From Clostridiales bacterium (GTDB taxonomy: Bacteria > Bacillota > Clostridia > Saccharofermentanales > Saccharofermentanaceae), in contig JAFWDK010000019.1 of the NCBI GenBank assembly GCA_017513085.1, positions 124,001 through 188,000 of the forward strand: a DNA stretch of 64,000 bases. Direction: 5' to 3'. The position numbers and the translations under genes are program-made. The notes beneath the pieces were generated by a model. The model was not told where the DNA came from, ran no database searches, and saw only the letters and a list, made by a program, of their open reading frames with translations. Below, piece by piece: positions 17,275 through 26,192 of this stretch; the stretch's first letter is position 1, and each line of letters starts with the position of its first letter.

Positions 17275-18609
17275 TTACTCTTCGGTCTTCTCGTCAGCCT
17301 TTTCTTCGGCCTTCGGCTCTTCCTTAGGTTCTACCTTAACAGCCTTGGCAGCCAGAGCATCTACTGTCTTTCTGCCAACGATGCTCTCACGCAGGAAGGA
17401 ATCATTATCCTTGATACGCTCCAGCAGATCCTCTTTCTTCATACCATACTGTTCAGCAAGCTTTCCGGCTTCCTCATCAATATCCTCATCAGTAGCTTCG
17501 ATGTTCATAGCCTTTGCACAAGCCTCAAGAACGAGAGAGCTCTTCACACGTGTTTCAGCCATTGTCTTCAAGCCTGTACGATACTCATCCATGGACTGAC
17601 CCATGTACTTGAGGTATGTCTCCAGCTCGATGCCCTGTGCACGCATACGATAAGATTGCTCGTCGATCATGTTGCTGATCTCTGTCTCAACCATGCACTC
17701 CGGAATATCAACCTTGGCATTCTCACAAACAGCCTTGACCACTTCATTCTCGAAGCTGTCCTTAGCCACTTTCTCAGCCTGCTCAGTCTGAGACTTCAGA
17801 ATATCAGCCTTGTATTCCTCGATCGTATCAAACTCACTGACATCCTTTGCAAACTCATCATCAAGCTCAGGAAGTTCCTTAACCTTGATGTCATGAAGTT
17901 TGATCTGGAATGTAGCTTCCTTACCCTTGAGCTCCTCAGCGTGATACTCTTCCGGGAAAGTAACGGTGATCGGGAATTCCTCGTCGATGTTGTGACCGAT
18001 CAGCTGCTCTTCAAAACCAGGGATAAAGGACTTGGAACCGATCTTCAGATCATGGCCCTCAGCCTTACCGCCTTCAAAAGCAACGCCGTCTACGAAACCT
18101 TCATAGTCGATCGTAACGGTATCGCCATCTTCAACCGCACGTCCCTCAACCGGAACCATACGACCGCTTCTGTCCTGTACACGCTTGAGTTCTGCTTCAA
18201 CAGTCTCATCTGTCGGAGCGATGTAACGGTATTCCGCCTCGACGCCCTCGTACTGACCAAGCTCAACTTCCGGCTTAACCGTAACAGAGATCGTGTACTT
18301 CATGCCCTTATCTTCGCCGATCTCCTGAATGTCGAGTTCCGGACGGGAAACCACTTTCAGGTCAAATTCCTTGATTGCTTCGGCATACTGGGGATTGACA
18401 CAAAAATCGATTGCATCATCATAGAAGACTCCCTCACCGTAGTATTGCTTAACGAGCTTATAAGGAGCCTTACCCTTACGGAAGCCCGGAATCTGGAAAC
18501 GATTCTTGTTCTTGTTGTAAGACTTCATCATAGCGGCCTTAAAGTCCTCTGCAGAAGCCTCCAGGGAAATCACAACGATATTGTTGTCTTTCTTCTCGAT
18601 CGATGCCAT
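17275..18609 (-). CDS. tig: Trigger factor (ribosome-associated chaperone and prolyl isomerase)
   Basis: Binds the ribosome exit tunnel and folds nascent chains. From the ATG at 18609 (GGAGG 8 nt upstream) the protein has 444 residues. The N-terminal ribosome-binding domain contains the signature FRKGKAP, followed by the FKBP-type PPIase domain (about 150-245, GDTVTIDYEGFVDG, EEQLIG) and a helical C-terminal substrate arm ending in an acidic Lys/Glu tail. Longer in-frame upstream codons would run through the tRNA-Arg gene and its terminator and are rejected. Confidence 0.96.
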   Translation of the reverse strand: MASIEKKDNNIVVISLEASAEDFKAAMMKSYNKNKNRFQIPGFRKGKAPYKLVKQYYGEGVFYDDAIDFCVNPQYAEAIKEFDLKVVSRPELDIQEIGEDKGMKYTISVTVKPEVELGQYEGVEAEYRYIAPTDETVEAELKRVQDRSGRMVPVEGRAVEDGDTVTIDYEGFVDGVAFEGGKAEGHDLKIGSKSFIPGFEEQLIGHNIDEEFPITVTFPEEYHAEELKGKEATFQIKLHDIKVKELPELDDEFAKDVSEFDTIEEYKADILKSQTEQAEKVAKDSFENEVVKAVCENAKVDIPECMVETEISNMIDEQSYRMRAQGIELETYLKYMGQSMDEYRTGLKTMAETRVKSSLVLEACAKAMNIEATDEDIDEEAGKLAEQYGMKKEDLLERIKDNDSFLRESIVGRKTVDALAAKAVKVEPKEEPKAEEKADEKTEE

Positions 18610-18652
18610 ATGTATATCCTCCATAAAATGAATGCTAATTACACGGACAATA

Positions 18653-18681
18653 AGTTTATCACAGTCTTTATCGCATTTCAA
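18653..18681 (-). promoter_or_regulatory. Promoter of tig
   Basis: TTGAAA, 17 bp, TAAACT on the minus strand, just downstream of the tRNA terminator and about 45 bp before the tig start. Confidence 0.55.
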
Positions 18682-18713
18682 TCTTAATTTCCTTACTCTT
18701 ATTAAAAAAGCAA

Positions 18714-18741
18714 GAAAAAAGAGACTGCTTAGCAGTCTCTT
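18714..18741 (-). terminator. Terminator of tRNA-Arg
   Basis: Perfect inverted repeat of AGAGACTGCT with AGCAGTCTCT around one base, followed on the minus strand by TTTTTTC. It lies 5 bp after the encoded CCA of the tRNA. Confidence 0.9.
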
Positions 18742-18745
18742 CAAT

Positions 18746-18822
18746 TGGCGCGCCCGGCAGAGATCGAATCCACAACCTTCTGATCCGTAGTCAGACACTC
18801 TATCCAGTTGAGCTACGGGCGC
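18746..18822 (-). tRNA. tRNA-Arg (anticodon ACG), CCA encoded
   Basis: 77-nt gene on the minus strand. The acceptor arms GCGCCCG and CGGGCGC pair fully; discriminator G is followed by an encoded CCA. The anticodon arm TCTGA/TCAGA encloses loop CTACGGA with anticodon ACG; the T arm carries GGTTGTGGATTCGATCT-like sequence (G-T-T-C replaced by a T-T-C-G-A core). ACG is normally deaminated to ICG and reads CGU, CGC and CGA. It has its own promoter and terminator. Confidence 0.97.
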
Positions 18823-18847
18823 ATATATGCCGTTTCACAGCATGAGT

Positions 18848-18876
18848 ATTTTAGCCCTCAGAAATATAAATGTCAA
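18848..18876 (-). promoter_or_regulatory. Sigma-A promoter of tRNA-Arg
   Basis: TTGACA, 17 bp, TAAAAT on the minus strand, 25 bp before the tRNA 5' end. Confidence 0.8.
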
Positions 18877-18934
18877 TGGTCTTTTTCGAAAATCTTTGCA
18901 AGGCCTTCTCACACCCGGGTTTCTACCGAAAAAA

Positions 18935-19855
18935 TCAAGCTTTTTCAAGTGCTTTTTCCTCATAAAGAGGAATCTCGATCTCGATCTTAAACAACCCGTC
19001 GTCCACGGACGCACGGATATTGCCATGCAGACGTTCCACCAATCCTTTGGCTATCGCAAGACCCAGTCCTGTCGATGTGGATGTTCTGGCCTTGTCACCT
19101 TTATAGAAACGCTCGAAGATCTTATCGACATCGATGATCTCTGTCTCTTTTTTATCGTTATAGCAGCAGAAATACAACTTTCTGTCTCTTTTTTCAAGTT
19201 TCAATCCAAGCCGGTTCTTACCATGTTCCAGCGCATTTTTGACGATGTTCTGGACTACACGGCGAAGCGCAACTTCATTTCCCAGGATCGGCAGGTCTTC
19301 CTCACAGAAAGACACTTCCGGCTCCAGGCCTCTCGTTTCGAAATCCTCGTAGAATGCCAGGACCGTCCCGCACACACACTGTCTGCCATCCATCTTCACG
19401 CAAGAAAGCTCATAATTCTGATCCTGCATCTTAGTATAAGTAAAAAGCTCTTCCAGAAGTTCTTTGAGACTGGAAATGCGTTCCTGTATGATCTTCATGT
19501 AATGCTCTTTTTCTTCGGCAGAATCAGACATTACAAGAAGCTGTACATAGCCGTCCAGAGAAGTCAGCGGAGTACGGATATCGTGAGAAAGATTGGCGAT
19601 CGCTTCCTTGAGATTATTCTCATTTCGTTCAATGAGGATACTCTCATCCTGATATCGGTTACAGATATCGTTCACACGCATGACCAGCTCATTTACTTCT
19701 TTATAAGGTACCTCGGAAGTAAGCCTCTGATTAGAAGAATGCTTCTGCATGACCTCAAGCTGATGACAGTTCTTCTTGATCTGTCTTCGGTATTGGACAA
19801 AAGCAATAAGTATTGCTCCCAACAAAACTGAAACGATGATCACTGCCCAGATCAT
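18935..19855 (-). CDS. Sensor histidine kinase of the ABC exporter cluster
   Basis: Protein of 306 residues with a single N-terminal transmembrane helix (about 2-21) and no extracellular sensor domain. A dimerisation/phosphoacceptor domain has the H box NLSHDIRTPLTSL; the ATPase domain has N box QNIVKNALEHG, then IFERFYKGD (F box) and STGLGLAIAKGLVERLHG (G box). The start ATG overlaps the stop of the upstream permease gene (ATGA), so it is the last gene of the exporter operon. The matching response regulator is the first gene, 6 kb upstream. Kinases this short often sense through partner transporters, as in BceS-like systems (inference; the transporters here are not BceAB). Confidence 0.92.
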   Translation of the reverse strand: MIWAVIIVSVLLGAILIAFVQYRRQIKKNCHQLEVMQKHSSNQRLTSEVPYKEVNELVMRVNDICNRYQDESILIERNENNLKEAIANLSHDIRTPLTSLDGYVQLLVMSDSAEEKEHYMKIIQERISSLKELLEELFTYTKMQDQNYELSCVKMDGRQCVCGTVLAFYEDFETRGLEPEVSFCEEDLPILGNEVALRRVVQNIVKNALEHGKNRLGLKLEKRDRKLYFCCYNDKKETEIIDVDKIFERFYKGDKARTSTSTGLGLAIAKGLVERLHGNIRASVDDGLFKIEIEIPLYEEKALEKA

Positions 19856-20664
19856 TTCTTTTCACCCCATTTCAGGTCTCTATTCGATATCACGATCGAT
19901 GTGATCACAATCACAAAAACACTGACGATCAAACAAAAAAGTATAAAACCAAATGCGTCTGTTCTGTTTCGGATCGTCTGCAATTCTCCTAAATATCTCT
20001 TAAAATCCAGCAAGCTGACAATGGCATGTAAAAATGCAATCGGCTGCGTTACGGTATCTATAATTCCGATCGCGTTAGTCAGCACGACAAGAATAACAGG
20101 AAGAAGAACAGATTGCGAAATCAGATAGATTGAATACATAAGCGTGATCAGCATTGCAATAAAACAGATGTATATCGCAAAGAAGATAATAAACTCCTGC
20201 ATCGGCGGGCACACTACACTTCGCTGAGCCACAACTATATGGATCAGAAGAATGAGAATACTTGCGCCGGCAAAAATACAAGAACTGATAAACAATGTGA
20301 TCAGATTGCTCAAATAAACGCGAACCCTTGTGCGCGAAACCGCGCAGATCCTTTCGAAACCCAACCCTTTCTTTTCCCGACGAAAGTATATTAAGCAGTA
20401 TGCCAAAAAGACAGATACACTTTGAAGTGAAACCAGCTTACGACGAATCTGGTCAAGAAGGTTTACCTCTCTCTCAGAAAACGGAGAATAGAAATCTTGT
20501 ACAGCTCTTCCCAAAGCCTCAAAGCGTCCGGTATAAACAAAGTTCTGATAATATCCCCTTGGCATATTGATCCAAAGCACAAAAAGACTATAGAGAATAA
20601 GAATACTCCACATCGTCCGATCCCGCAGCATTTTATAATTGTTCATCTTCATCAGCTGATACAT
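19852..20664 (-). CDS. ABC exporter permease (third transporter, subunit 2)
   Basis: Integral membrane protein of 270 residues with about six transmembrane segments: one near residue 20-35, a large loop (about 35-85) outside, then five helices in 85-260. Weakly conserved LanG/BcrB-like permease; identity rests on hydrophobic pattern and on the adjacent ATPase and permease genes. GGAGG precedes the ATG at good spacing. The stop overlaps the kinase start. Confidence 0.8.
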   Translation of the reverse strand: MYQLMKMNNYKMLRDRTMWSILILYSLFVLWINMPRGYYQNFVYTGRFEALGRAVQDFYSPFSEREVNLLDQIRRKLVSLQSVSVFLAYCLIYFRREKKGLGFERICAVSRTRVRVYLSNLITLFISSCIFAGASILILLIHIVVAQRSVVCPPMQEFIIFFAIYICFIAMLITLMYSIYLISQSVLLPVILVVLTNAIGIIDTVTQPIAFLHAIVSLLDFKRYLGELQTIRNRTDAFGFILFCLIVSVFVIVITSIVISNRDLKWGEKK

Positions 20665-20673
20665 TCCGACCTC

Positions 20674-21438
20674 CTACGCCACATCCCGACGATGGCGTAC
20701 CGCTACCGTTACACCCGAGAAAAATATCGTCACCACTACAAGTAACGGAACAATAACATGGAAATTGGTATAGTTCATTACCAGCTCTCTCGAATCAGTT
20801 GCTTGCATTCCCTCCCAAATAAAGTACGTCATATGACTGACTATCGGTAATGATGATTGAGATATACCAAGCAAGCAGCACAGATCCACCTCCACACTTA
20901 ACAGGAAGACCTCGAATAAACCCGTACAAGCACCAAAGCCAAAGAGTGCACCTCCAAGACGGCTATGTGTAGCTTCGGTAAAAAAACAAGTAAAAGCTGT
21001 CCGGGCAAAAGAGATCAGACTAAAAGCCAAAAACAATTTTGCCAGGTCGGAAGGACTGCTTTTTTCAACATTTGCCATGGGTAGCGCCATAAGAAGAAGA
21101 CAGAAAGCCACTATCAGAACGTTAAGGAAAGCATTTGCGATCAGAGCACTGATTATTCCGGTGCAAGAGGTTTTCCAGTCATTGACCTGAAAAGGGACCT
21201 CCTTATCAAATCCGGAAGACGGAAACATCCCATACCAACTGGCAGCGGCCAGCGGAAGGATGGTTAAATATCCGAACAAAATGTAATAGGGCAAGTAACC
21301 GGTATTCACAACTTCAAAAGAACCGGAGAAAACAGTTAACGTGCAGAAACCAACCCACAAAAGAATAATCACAGCAAAAAAGCGAAAACTTTTGCTCCGA
21401 ATTGCCGAAAAAATCTTCGCGCGGATCAATGCGATCAT
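20674..21438 (-). CDS. ABC exporter permease (third transporter, subunit 1)
   Basis: Protein of 254 residues with about six transmembrane helices and the N-terminal pattern (short basic cytoplasmic segment, helix, loop) of BcrB/LanE-type permeases. The start ATG overlaps the stop of the ATPase gene (ATGA). Together with the ATPase and the following permease it makes an F-E-G-like three-gene exporter, as in lantibiotic self-immunity. Confidence 0.82.
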   Translation of the reverse strand: MIALIRAKIFSAIRSKSFRFFAVIILLWVGFCTLTVFSGSFEVVNTGYLPYYILFGYLTILPLAAASWYGMFPSSGFDKEVPFQVNDWKTSCTGIISALIANAFLNVLIVAFCLLLMALPMANVEKSSPSDLAKLFLAFSLISFARTAFTCFFTEATHSRLGGALFGFGACTGLFEVFLLSVEVDLCCLLGISQSSLPIVSHMTYFIWEGMQATDSRELVMNYTNFHVIVPLLVVVTIFFSGVTVAVRHRRDVA

Positions 21439-22346
21439 GTTTTCGCGCCTCCGGTGATGGAAAGGAAATAATCCTCCAAAGCCTCGTTCTTAACCGCTAT
21501 ACTTAAAGTCTTGATATTGTTCTTAGCAAGCTCCAGCACGATTTCGCCGCTCTCGGTCAATCGTTCGAATACTTGAATAATACTTTGATCCACAACCTTG
21601 TATTCCGTAATGCCCATTTGTTCCAAAACCGTGCATGCCTTGGTAGGGTCACTCGGACGTATCTCAATACGTTCACTGCATCGCTTCAGCAATTCCTGAT
21701 GCGTGAATTCGTCGATCAGCTGACCATTATGAATAATTCCATAACGTGTCGCTATCTTAGAAAGCTCTTCCAAAATATGACTGGAAATAAGGATCGTGAT
21801 ATTTCTTTCCTTAGATAATCTTCCGATCAGTTCACGGATCTCCACAATACCCTGCGGGTCAAGACCATTGATCGGTTCATCCAGCAGCAGGATATCCGGT
21901 CTGCCGACCAGAGATAATGCGATACCCAGTCTCTGCCGCATACCCATTGAGAGTTTCTTGACCTTCACATTTTCCTTGCCGGACAGTCCGACATCATTAA
22001 GCAACTCATGAAGATACCCGTCATCATTCATACCAAGGGAAAGTGCCTGGATCTTCATATTACTGAACGTAGTCATGGAATTAAAAAGCCCCGGGCTTTC
22101 AATTAATACCCCGACACGGTCGCGAAGCTTCACCGTATTGGAAGCAGGTTCACCAAAAATCGTAAACTGGCCGGCCGTAGGCTTGGATAGTCCGGCCAAC
22201 ATTTTAAAGAAAGTCGTTTTACCGGCACCGTTTCTTCCGATCAAGCCATAGATCTCGCCTCGCTGAACATGGATCGATACATGATCGACAGCATTGATAT
22301 TGCCGTATTTTTTCGTCAGATTATCGGTTTCAAGAATATACTCCAC
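21435..22346 (-). CDS. ABC exporter ATPase (third transporter; BcrA/LanF-like)
   Basis: Protein of 303 residues starting at GTG, with a GGGGG ribosome binding site 8 nt upstream. Walker A GRNGAGKTT, Q-loop region, signature LSMGMRQRLGIA, Walker B LLLDEPINGLDP, switch His in ISSHILEEL. The C-terminal extension (about 220-303) is typical of BcrA-type ATPases. About 50-60% identical by eye to the other two ATPases of this cluster, so the three arose by duplication. Confidence 0.93.
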   Translation of the reverse strand: MEYILETDNLTKKYGNINAVDHVSIHVQRGEIYGLIGRNGAGKTTFFKMLAGLSKPTAGQFTIFGEPASNTVKLRDRVGVLIESPGLFNSMTTFSNMKIQALSLGMNDDGYLHELLNDVGLSGKENVKVKKLSMGMRQRLGIALSLVGRPDILLLDEPINGLDPQGIVEIRELIGRLSKERNITILISSHILEELSKIATRYGIIHNGQLIDEFTHQELLKRCSERIEIRPSDPTKACTVLEQMGITEYKVVDQSIIQVFERLTESGEIVLELAKNNIKTLSIAVKNEALEDYFLSITGGAKT

Positions 22347-22404
22347 GGTTTTTCCCCCTTCATCTCATCTCATTATATTTATGGTGAACTCAATCGTCAA
22401 TTCA

Positions 22405-22446
22405 AAACGAAAATAGAACACATCCGGGGAGTGGACATGTTCTATT
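22405..22446 (-). terminator. Hairpin terminator or attenuator between the second and third exporters
   Basis: AATAGAACA/TGTTCTATT stem (22412-22420 with 22438-22446) with three more inner pairs after two mismatches; followed on the minus strand by TTTTCGTTTTG. It lies in a 143-bp gap, so expression of the third exporter and the kinase may be reduced relative to upstream genes or need a separate promoter, which I could not identify. Confidence 0.6.
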
Positions 22447-22489
22447 CTCTGTTAGAGGGTATTATGCTTAGAAAGATCCTGCAAATTTA

Positions 22490-23281
22490 TTATCGTACAT
22501 CTCTCTTCTGCTGAATGAACATTGACAGTCCAAGAGCAACTACGATGTACACAGCTGCGGTGACAACTACACGAATGAGTGTACCGTTGGAAGCTTCATT
22601 CGAAACGGCACTAAATGCACCTTCAAGGAAGAAATCGGAAGGAAGAAGCTTCGGATTGTTGAAGAGTTTGTTGGCACCCAGATCAAGCAATTTGGAGATC
22701 AGGCTCAGAACTCCTGTTGTGATGAGCAAGGAAGGAACCAGGCCTCCGGCAGAGCTTCTGAACACTGTTGTAAAGAAGAAGAACACTGCGGAGAATGCTG
22801 CATAGAAGAGGTAGACGATCAGCATGATCTTACCATAAGCAAGCATATCGCCAAGAACGAAACTGTTCATAAATACTACGGAAAGCAATGTGAAAGTGCC
22901 GTAAGAGACAGCCATAATTGCCGTTACACCGATCATTGCGGACAACCATCTGCAAAGTGTCTGCTTCCACTTATTCTTGGTAATACCGATAATGTTCTTA
23001 TCGAAACCACACTTCTGTTCCGCATTTGTAAAGATAACGACAAAGATTGCAAGAATGATCAGAAGGTCTGTTCCACGCAGGAAGCCGGTGATGGTCTTCA
23101 TCATGTCCATGCCGCCTTCCATCTGGATAATTTCACCCAATCCCCAATTAAATGGATCATCTACATAGATCTTCATGATTCCAAAATCCAGGATTGCAAT
23201 TGCTACGGCTACGATAGCCAAAACCCAGGTAGATACCGCTTTTCTCATGCGGAACAGATTCATTTTAATTAGATTACGCAT
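22490..23281 (-). CDS. ABC exporter permease (second transporter)
   Basis: Protein of 263 residues, about six transmembrane helices, one large hydrophilic loop (about residues 40-60) after the first helix and the C-terminal signature QQKRDVR close to the end, shared with the first permease (NRKRDLK). Such permeases form BcrB-like dimers. GGAGG 7 nt before the ATG; overlaps the ATPase gene by 8 bp. Confidence 0.85.
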   Translation of the reverse strand: MRNLIKMNLFRMRKAVSTWVLAIVAVAIAILDFGIMKIYVDDPFNWGLGEIIQMEGGMDMMKTITGFLRGTDLLIILAIFVVIFTNAEQKCGFDKNIIGITKNKWKQTLCRWLSAMIGVTAIMAVSYGTFTLLSVVFMNSFVLGDMLAYGKIMLIVYLFYAAFSAVFFFFTTVFRSSAGGLVPSLLITTGVLSLISKLLDLGANKLFNNPKLLPSDFFLEGAFSAVSNEASNGTLIRVVVTAAVYIVVALGLSMFIQQKRDVR

Positions 23282-24185
23282 TCTCTTTTCCTCCTGTCAG
23301 CTGGAAGTAATAGTCTTCCAGAGCTTCACTCTTTAATGCAATTTCATTTGTCTGAATGTTTTCTTTTGCCAAAGCTATTGTGATCGCACCGCCTTCGTTC
23401 AATCTCTCGTAAATATTGATGGTGCCATCCTTCACTTCGAGTTTTGAGAATCCCATTCCGTTCAGGATGTTCATGGTCTTCTCAATATCATTTGTCTTCA
23501 GTTCCAGACGTTCGGTGCATCTGCTGAACAATTCTTCTTTACTTGCTTCTTCAAGAAGCTTGCCCTCGTGGATGATACCGTAGCGTGTCGCTACCTTACT
23601 GAGCTCATCCAGGATGTGGCTGGAAATGAGGATCGTAATATTTCTGTCGTGGCAAAGATGTGTCAAAATAACTCTCATCTCTGCGATACCTTGTGGATCA
23701 AGACCATTGATCGGCTCGTCCAGGATCAGGAGTTCCGGTTTATTTACCAGAGCCATTGCGATTCCCAATCTTTGCTTCATACCCAGAGAAAACTGCTTTG
23801 CCTTTTTCTTTCCGGTATTTGTCAATCCGACTTCTTCAAGAAGTCCCTGTAAGTATTTATCATCTTTAATTCCCAAAGCGATTGCTTTGGTTTTCAGATT
23901 ATCAATCGCTGTCATGTTCGGATAAAGACCCGGATTTTCAATCAGAATGCCGACCTTGGCTTTCATCTTCTCGGTATTCTCGCCATTCTTACCGCGGATC
24001 TCGAAGGAACCGGATGTCGGGCGGGAAAGTCCGCCGATCATTTTCATTAATGTTGTTTTACCTGCGCCGTTTCTACCGATCAAACCGTAGATATCGCCGC
24101 GCTGTACATGGATGGTAACTTCATTGGATGCTTTGTAGTGACCATACTTTTTTGTCAGTGCATTTGTTGTCAAGATGTAATCCAT
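23274..24185 (-). CDS. ABC exporter ATPase (second transporter; BcrA/LanF-like)
   Basis: Protein of 303 residues: Walker A GRNGAGKTT, signature FSLGMKQRLGIA, Walker B LILDEPINGLDP, His switch ISSHILDEL. Same length and layout as the other two ATPases in the cluster. AGGAGGG lies 8 nt before the ATG. A palindromic element and a terminator lie just upstream, so this gene may begin its own transcription unit. Confidence 0.93.
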   Translation of the reverse strand: MDYILTTNALTKKYGHYKASNEVTIHVQRGDIYGLIGRNGAGKTTLMKMIGGLSRPTSGSFEIRGKNGENTEKMKAKVGILIENPGLYPNMTAIDNLKTKAIALGIKDDKYLQGLLEEVGLTNTGKKKAKQFSLGMKQRLGIAMALVNKPELLILDEPINGLDPQGIAEMRVILTHLCHDRNITILISSHILDELSKVATRYGIIHEGKLLEEASKEELFSRCTERLELKTNDIEKTMNILNGMGFSKLEVKDGTINIYERLNEGGAITIALAKENIQTNEIALKSEALEDYYFQLTGGKENA

Positions 24186-24208
24186 TTTCTTGCCCTCCTT
24201 TAGCTTAC

Positions 24209-24231
24209 GAATTCATTCTACCGATGAATTC
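24209..24231. promoter_or_regulatory. Dyad upstream of the second exporter
   Basis: Perfect 8-bp arms GAATTCAT and ATGAATTC separated by 7 bp; with one mismatch the arms extend to TTA and TAA on the outside. On the minus strand a TAGAAT hexamer lies in the spacer, 25-45 bp before the ATPase start. It also contains the direct repeats ATTCGTTAG and ATTCGTAAG. A site for the cluster's own response regulator is possible. Confidence 0.4.
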
Positions 24232-24289
24232 CTAACGAATCGCCAAGGAGTGGTTTATTATTCAAAAAGAAACGTTAAAGAAAAAGTTA

Positions 24290-24341
24290 AGTCCATAAAA
24301 CGCAGTAACGGCAGTCCTTTTCAATTATCAGGGCTGCCGTT
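24290..24341 (-). terminator. Terminator after the first exporter
   Basis: Stem AACGGCAG/CTGCCGTT (24307-24314 with 24334-24341) plus inner CC/GG pairs; TTACTGCGTTTTA follows on the minus strand, so the T tract is imperfect and read-through is likely. It lies 80 bp after the first permease stop. Confidence 0.6.
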
Positions 24342-24422
24342 TGGAGTAAAAATAATATAATTACCCGTTCTGTATACCTTATATATTTATAAACATATAA
24401 CTAAGAAATAGATCCTAAACTA

Positions 24423-25274
24423 TTATTTCAAATCTCTCTTTCTGTTCACGAGAATCGCAAGTCCAAGACCGAATCCGATATAAGCCAGAGCAACAAGGAT
24501 CGATCTGACTGTATCTCCGGATGACATTTCGGCATTATAAGAAAGATATACATTATCCAGACAATAATCGGAAATCTTAAAGTAATTCGCCTCATTCACA
24601 CCCACGACATCCATCAGGATATCCTGTGCATTGGCTCCGCTAAGATTTGCAATCAGTATGTCGATCAGTCTTTCCACCGTCTGAAGAAGACCGGAAGCGA
24701 TGATGATACCGATAACCATACCTCCGGCCGCACTCCTAAAGAGTGACGTGATCAGGAAAGTCATCGTTACAAAAGCAACAAAGCAGATATACGTTACCAG
24801 AAGTACTCTAAAATAGTCTCCCCACTGACTGTTCGAGAAATGCTTCAAAATAATCGCATTGCTGAAAAGAGTCAGGAAAGAATATACAAAGAAGATACCG
24901 GAAACGACAGTGATCAAAGACGTCCACTTCGCCCAGGTGAATTTCCACTTCTCTTCAAACAGATTGTAAGTATTCTTAATAAATCCTTTTGAATAATCCG
25001 AATTTACGAAAATAACCGTAAAAATCGTTATCAGAATATTAAACGCATCACTGGTAGATACATGAAACGTATGAAGAGTGGCCGGGTAAACCGAAGAAGC
25101 CTTATAATTCGACTCTGCAGTAATACCTGCAACACTCATCAGGATCTCATCATTAAAAACAAAGAAAGCCAATGCGGAATTGATAAAGAAAAACACTCCC
25201 AAAAGAATGCCGATCACAAGAGTCGACGTTGCCTTGGATGATCTGTAAATGTGCATTTTATAAAGATTAAGCAT
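24423..25274 (-). CDS. ABC exporter permease (first transporter)
   Basis: Protein of 283 residues with about six transmembrane helices and a large loop after the first (about 37-85). The ATG at 25274 is chosen because GGGAGG lies 8 nt upstream; this also gives an 8-bp overlap with the ATPase gene, the same as in the second transporter. The C-terminus VNRKRDLK matches the second permease. BcrB/LanE-like, function inferred from the ATPase partner. Confidence 0.85.
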   Translation of the reverse strand: MLNLYKMHIYRSSKATSTLVIGILLGVFFFINSALAFFVFNDEILMSVAGITAESNYKASSVYPATLHTFHVSTSDAFNILITIFTVIFVNSDYSKGFIKNTYNLFEEKWKFTWAKWTSLITVVSGIFFVYSFLTLFSNAIILKHFSNSQWGDYFRVLLVTYICFVAFVTMTFLITSLFRSAAGGMVIGIIIASGLLQTVERLIDILIANLSGANAQDILMDVVGVNEANYFKISDYCLDNVYLSYNAEMSSGDTVRSILVALAYIGFGLGLAILVNRKRDLK

Positions 25275-26178
25275 TCGGCTCACCTCCCGTCAGCTGGAAA
25301 TAGTATTCTTCAAGAGATTGGCCTTCTTTTCTCATCTCCAGAGTCTGCACATCCGATTTCGCCAATGCCATGGAGATCGCGCCCATCTCTTCTACTCTTT
25401 CCCTGATTTCAAAATGCTCGCCGGTAAATGTATAGTCCGTGATCCCAAGAGAAGCCAGGATCTGTTTTGTCTTTTCGACATCACTCGTTCTAAATACTGC
25501 ATAAGCCTTACATCTTTGCAGAAGATCCTCATTCGTCGCCTCATCGATCAGTTTTCCATGATGGATGATGCCATAGCGGTCAGCGATCTTCGACAACTCG
25601 TCAAGAATGTGACTGGAAACTATGATCGTGATCTTTCTTTCCGTACACAATCTTCTGATCAAAGTACGGATCTCCGCGATACCCTGCGGATCGAGGCCAT
25701 TGATCGGCTCGTCAAGAAGAAGGAGTTCCGGAGAGTTTACCATCGCCAGAGCAATTCCCAGACGCTGCTTCATACCAAGCGAGAAATTCTTTACCGGCTT
25801 CTTCTCCACTCCGCCAAGTCCGACCAGAACCAGAAGCTGTCTCAAGTAGTTGTCATCTTTCATGCCGAAAGCAAGTGCTTTTGCCTTCAGATTCTGAAAA
25901 GCACTGAGATTCTGATAAATGCCGGGATCTTCGATCAAAACGCCGACACGCGGCATCATAGCCTTTGTTGACTCTCCATTCACACCGGTAATGGTAAAAG
26001 AACCTTCCGTTGGAAAAGAAAGAGTCCCCAGCATCTTAAGCAAAGTAGTCTTTCCTGCACCGTTTCGTCCGATGAGGCCGTAAACTTCGCCACGGGCAAC
26101 ATGGATCGAAACCGCGTCAACGGCGGTAACTTTGCTGAACTTTTTTGTGATCTTATCTGTGGTCAGAATATAATCCAT
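25267..26178 (-). CDS. ABC exporter ATPase (first transporter; BcrA/LanF-like)
   Basis: Protein of 303 residues: Walker A GRNGAGKTT, signature FSLGMKQRLGIA, Walker B LLLDEPINGLDP, His switch VSSHILDEL. Follows the response regulator by 14 bp with an AAGGAG site. This family confers resistance to bacitracin or lantibiotics or exports other hydrophobic peptides; the actual substrate is unknown and no lanthipeptide biosynthesis gene is in the window. Confidence 0.93.
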   Translation of the reverse strand: MDYILTTDKITKKFSKVTAVDAVSIHVARGEVYGLIGRNGAGKTTLLKMLGTLSFPTEGSFTITGVNGESTKAMMPRVGVLIEDPGIYQNLSAFQNLKAKALAFGMKDDNYLRQLLVLVGLGGVEKKPVKNFSLGMKQRLGIALAMVNSPELLLLDEPINGLDPQGIAEIRTLIRRLCTERKITIIVSSHILDELSKIADRYGIIHHGKLIDEATNEDLLQRCKAYAVFRTSDVEKTKQILASLGITDYTFTGEHFEIRERVEEMGAISMALAKSDVQTLEMRKEGQSLEEYYFQLTGGEPNA

Positions 26179-26192
26179 CGTTCACGACTCCT

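Noticed and set aside
17656-18687. Open frame of 343 codons on the plus strand
   Set aside because: Antisense to tig, whose own domains and regulatory sites are clear.
18610-18798. N-terminal extension of tig
   Set aside because: It would translate through the tRNA-Arg gene, its terminator and the tig promoter; the ATG at 18609 has a proper ribosome binding site.
18827-19831. Open frame of 334 codons on the plus strand
   Set aside because: Antisense to the histidine kinase gene.
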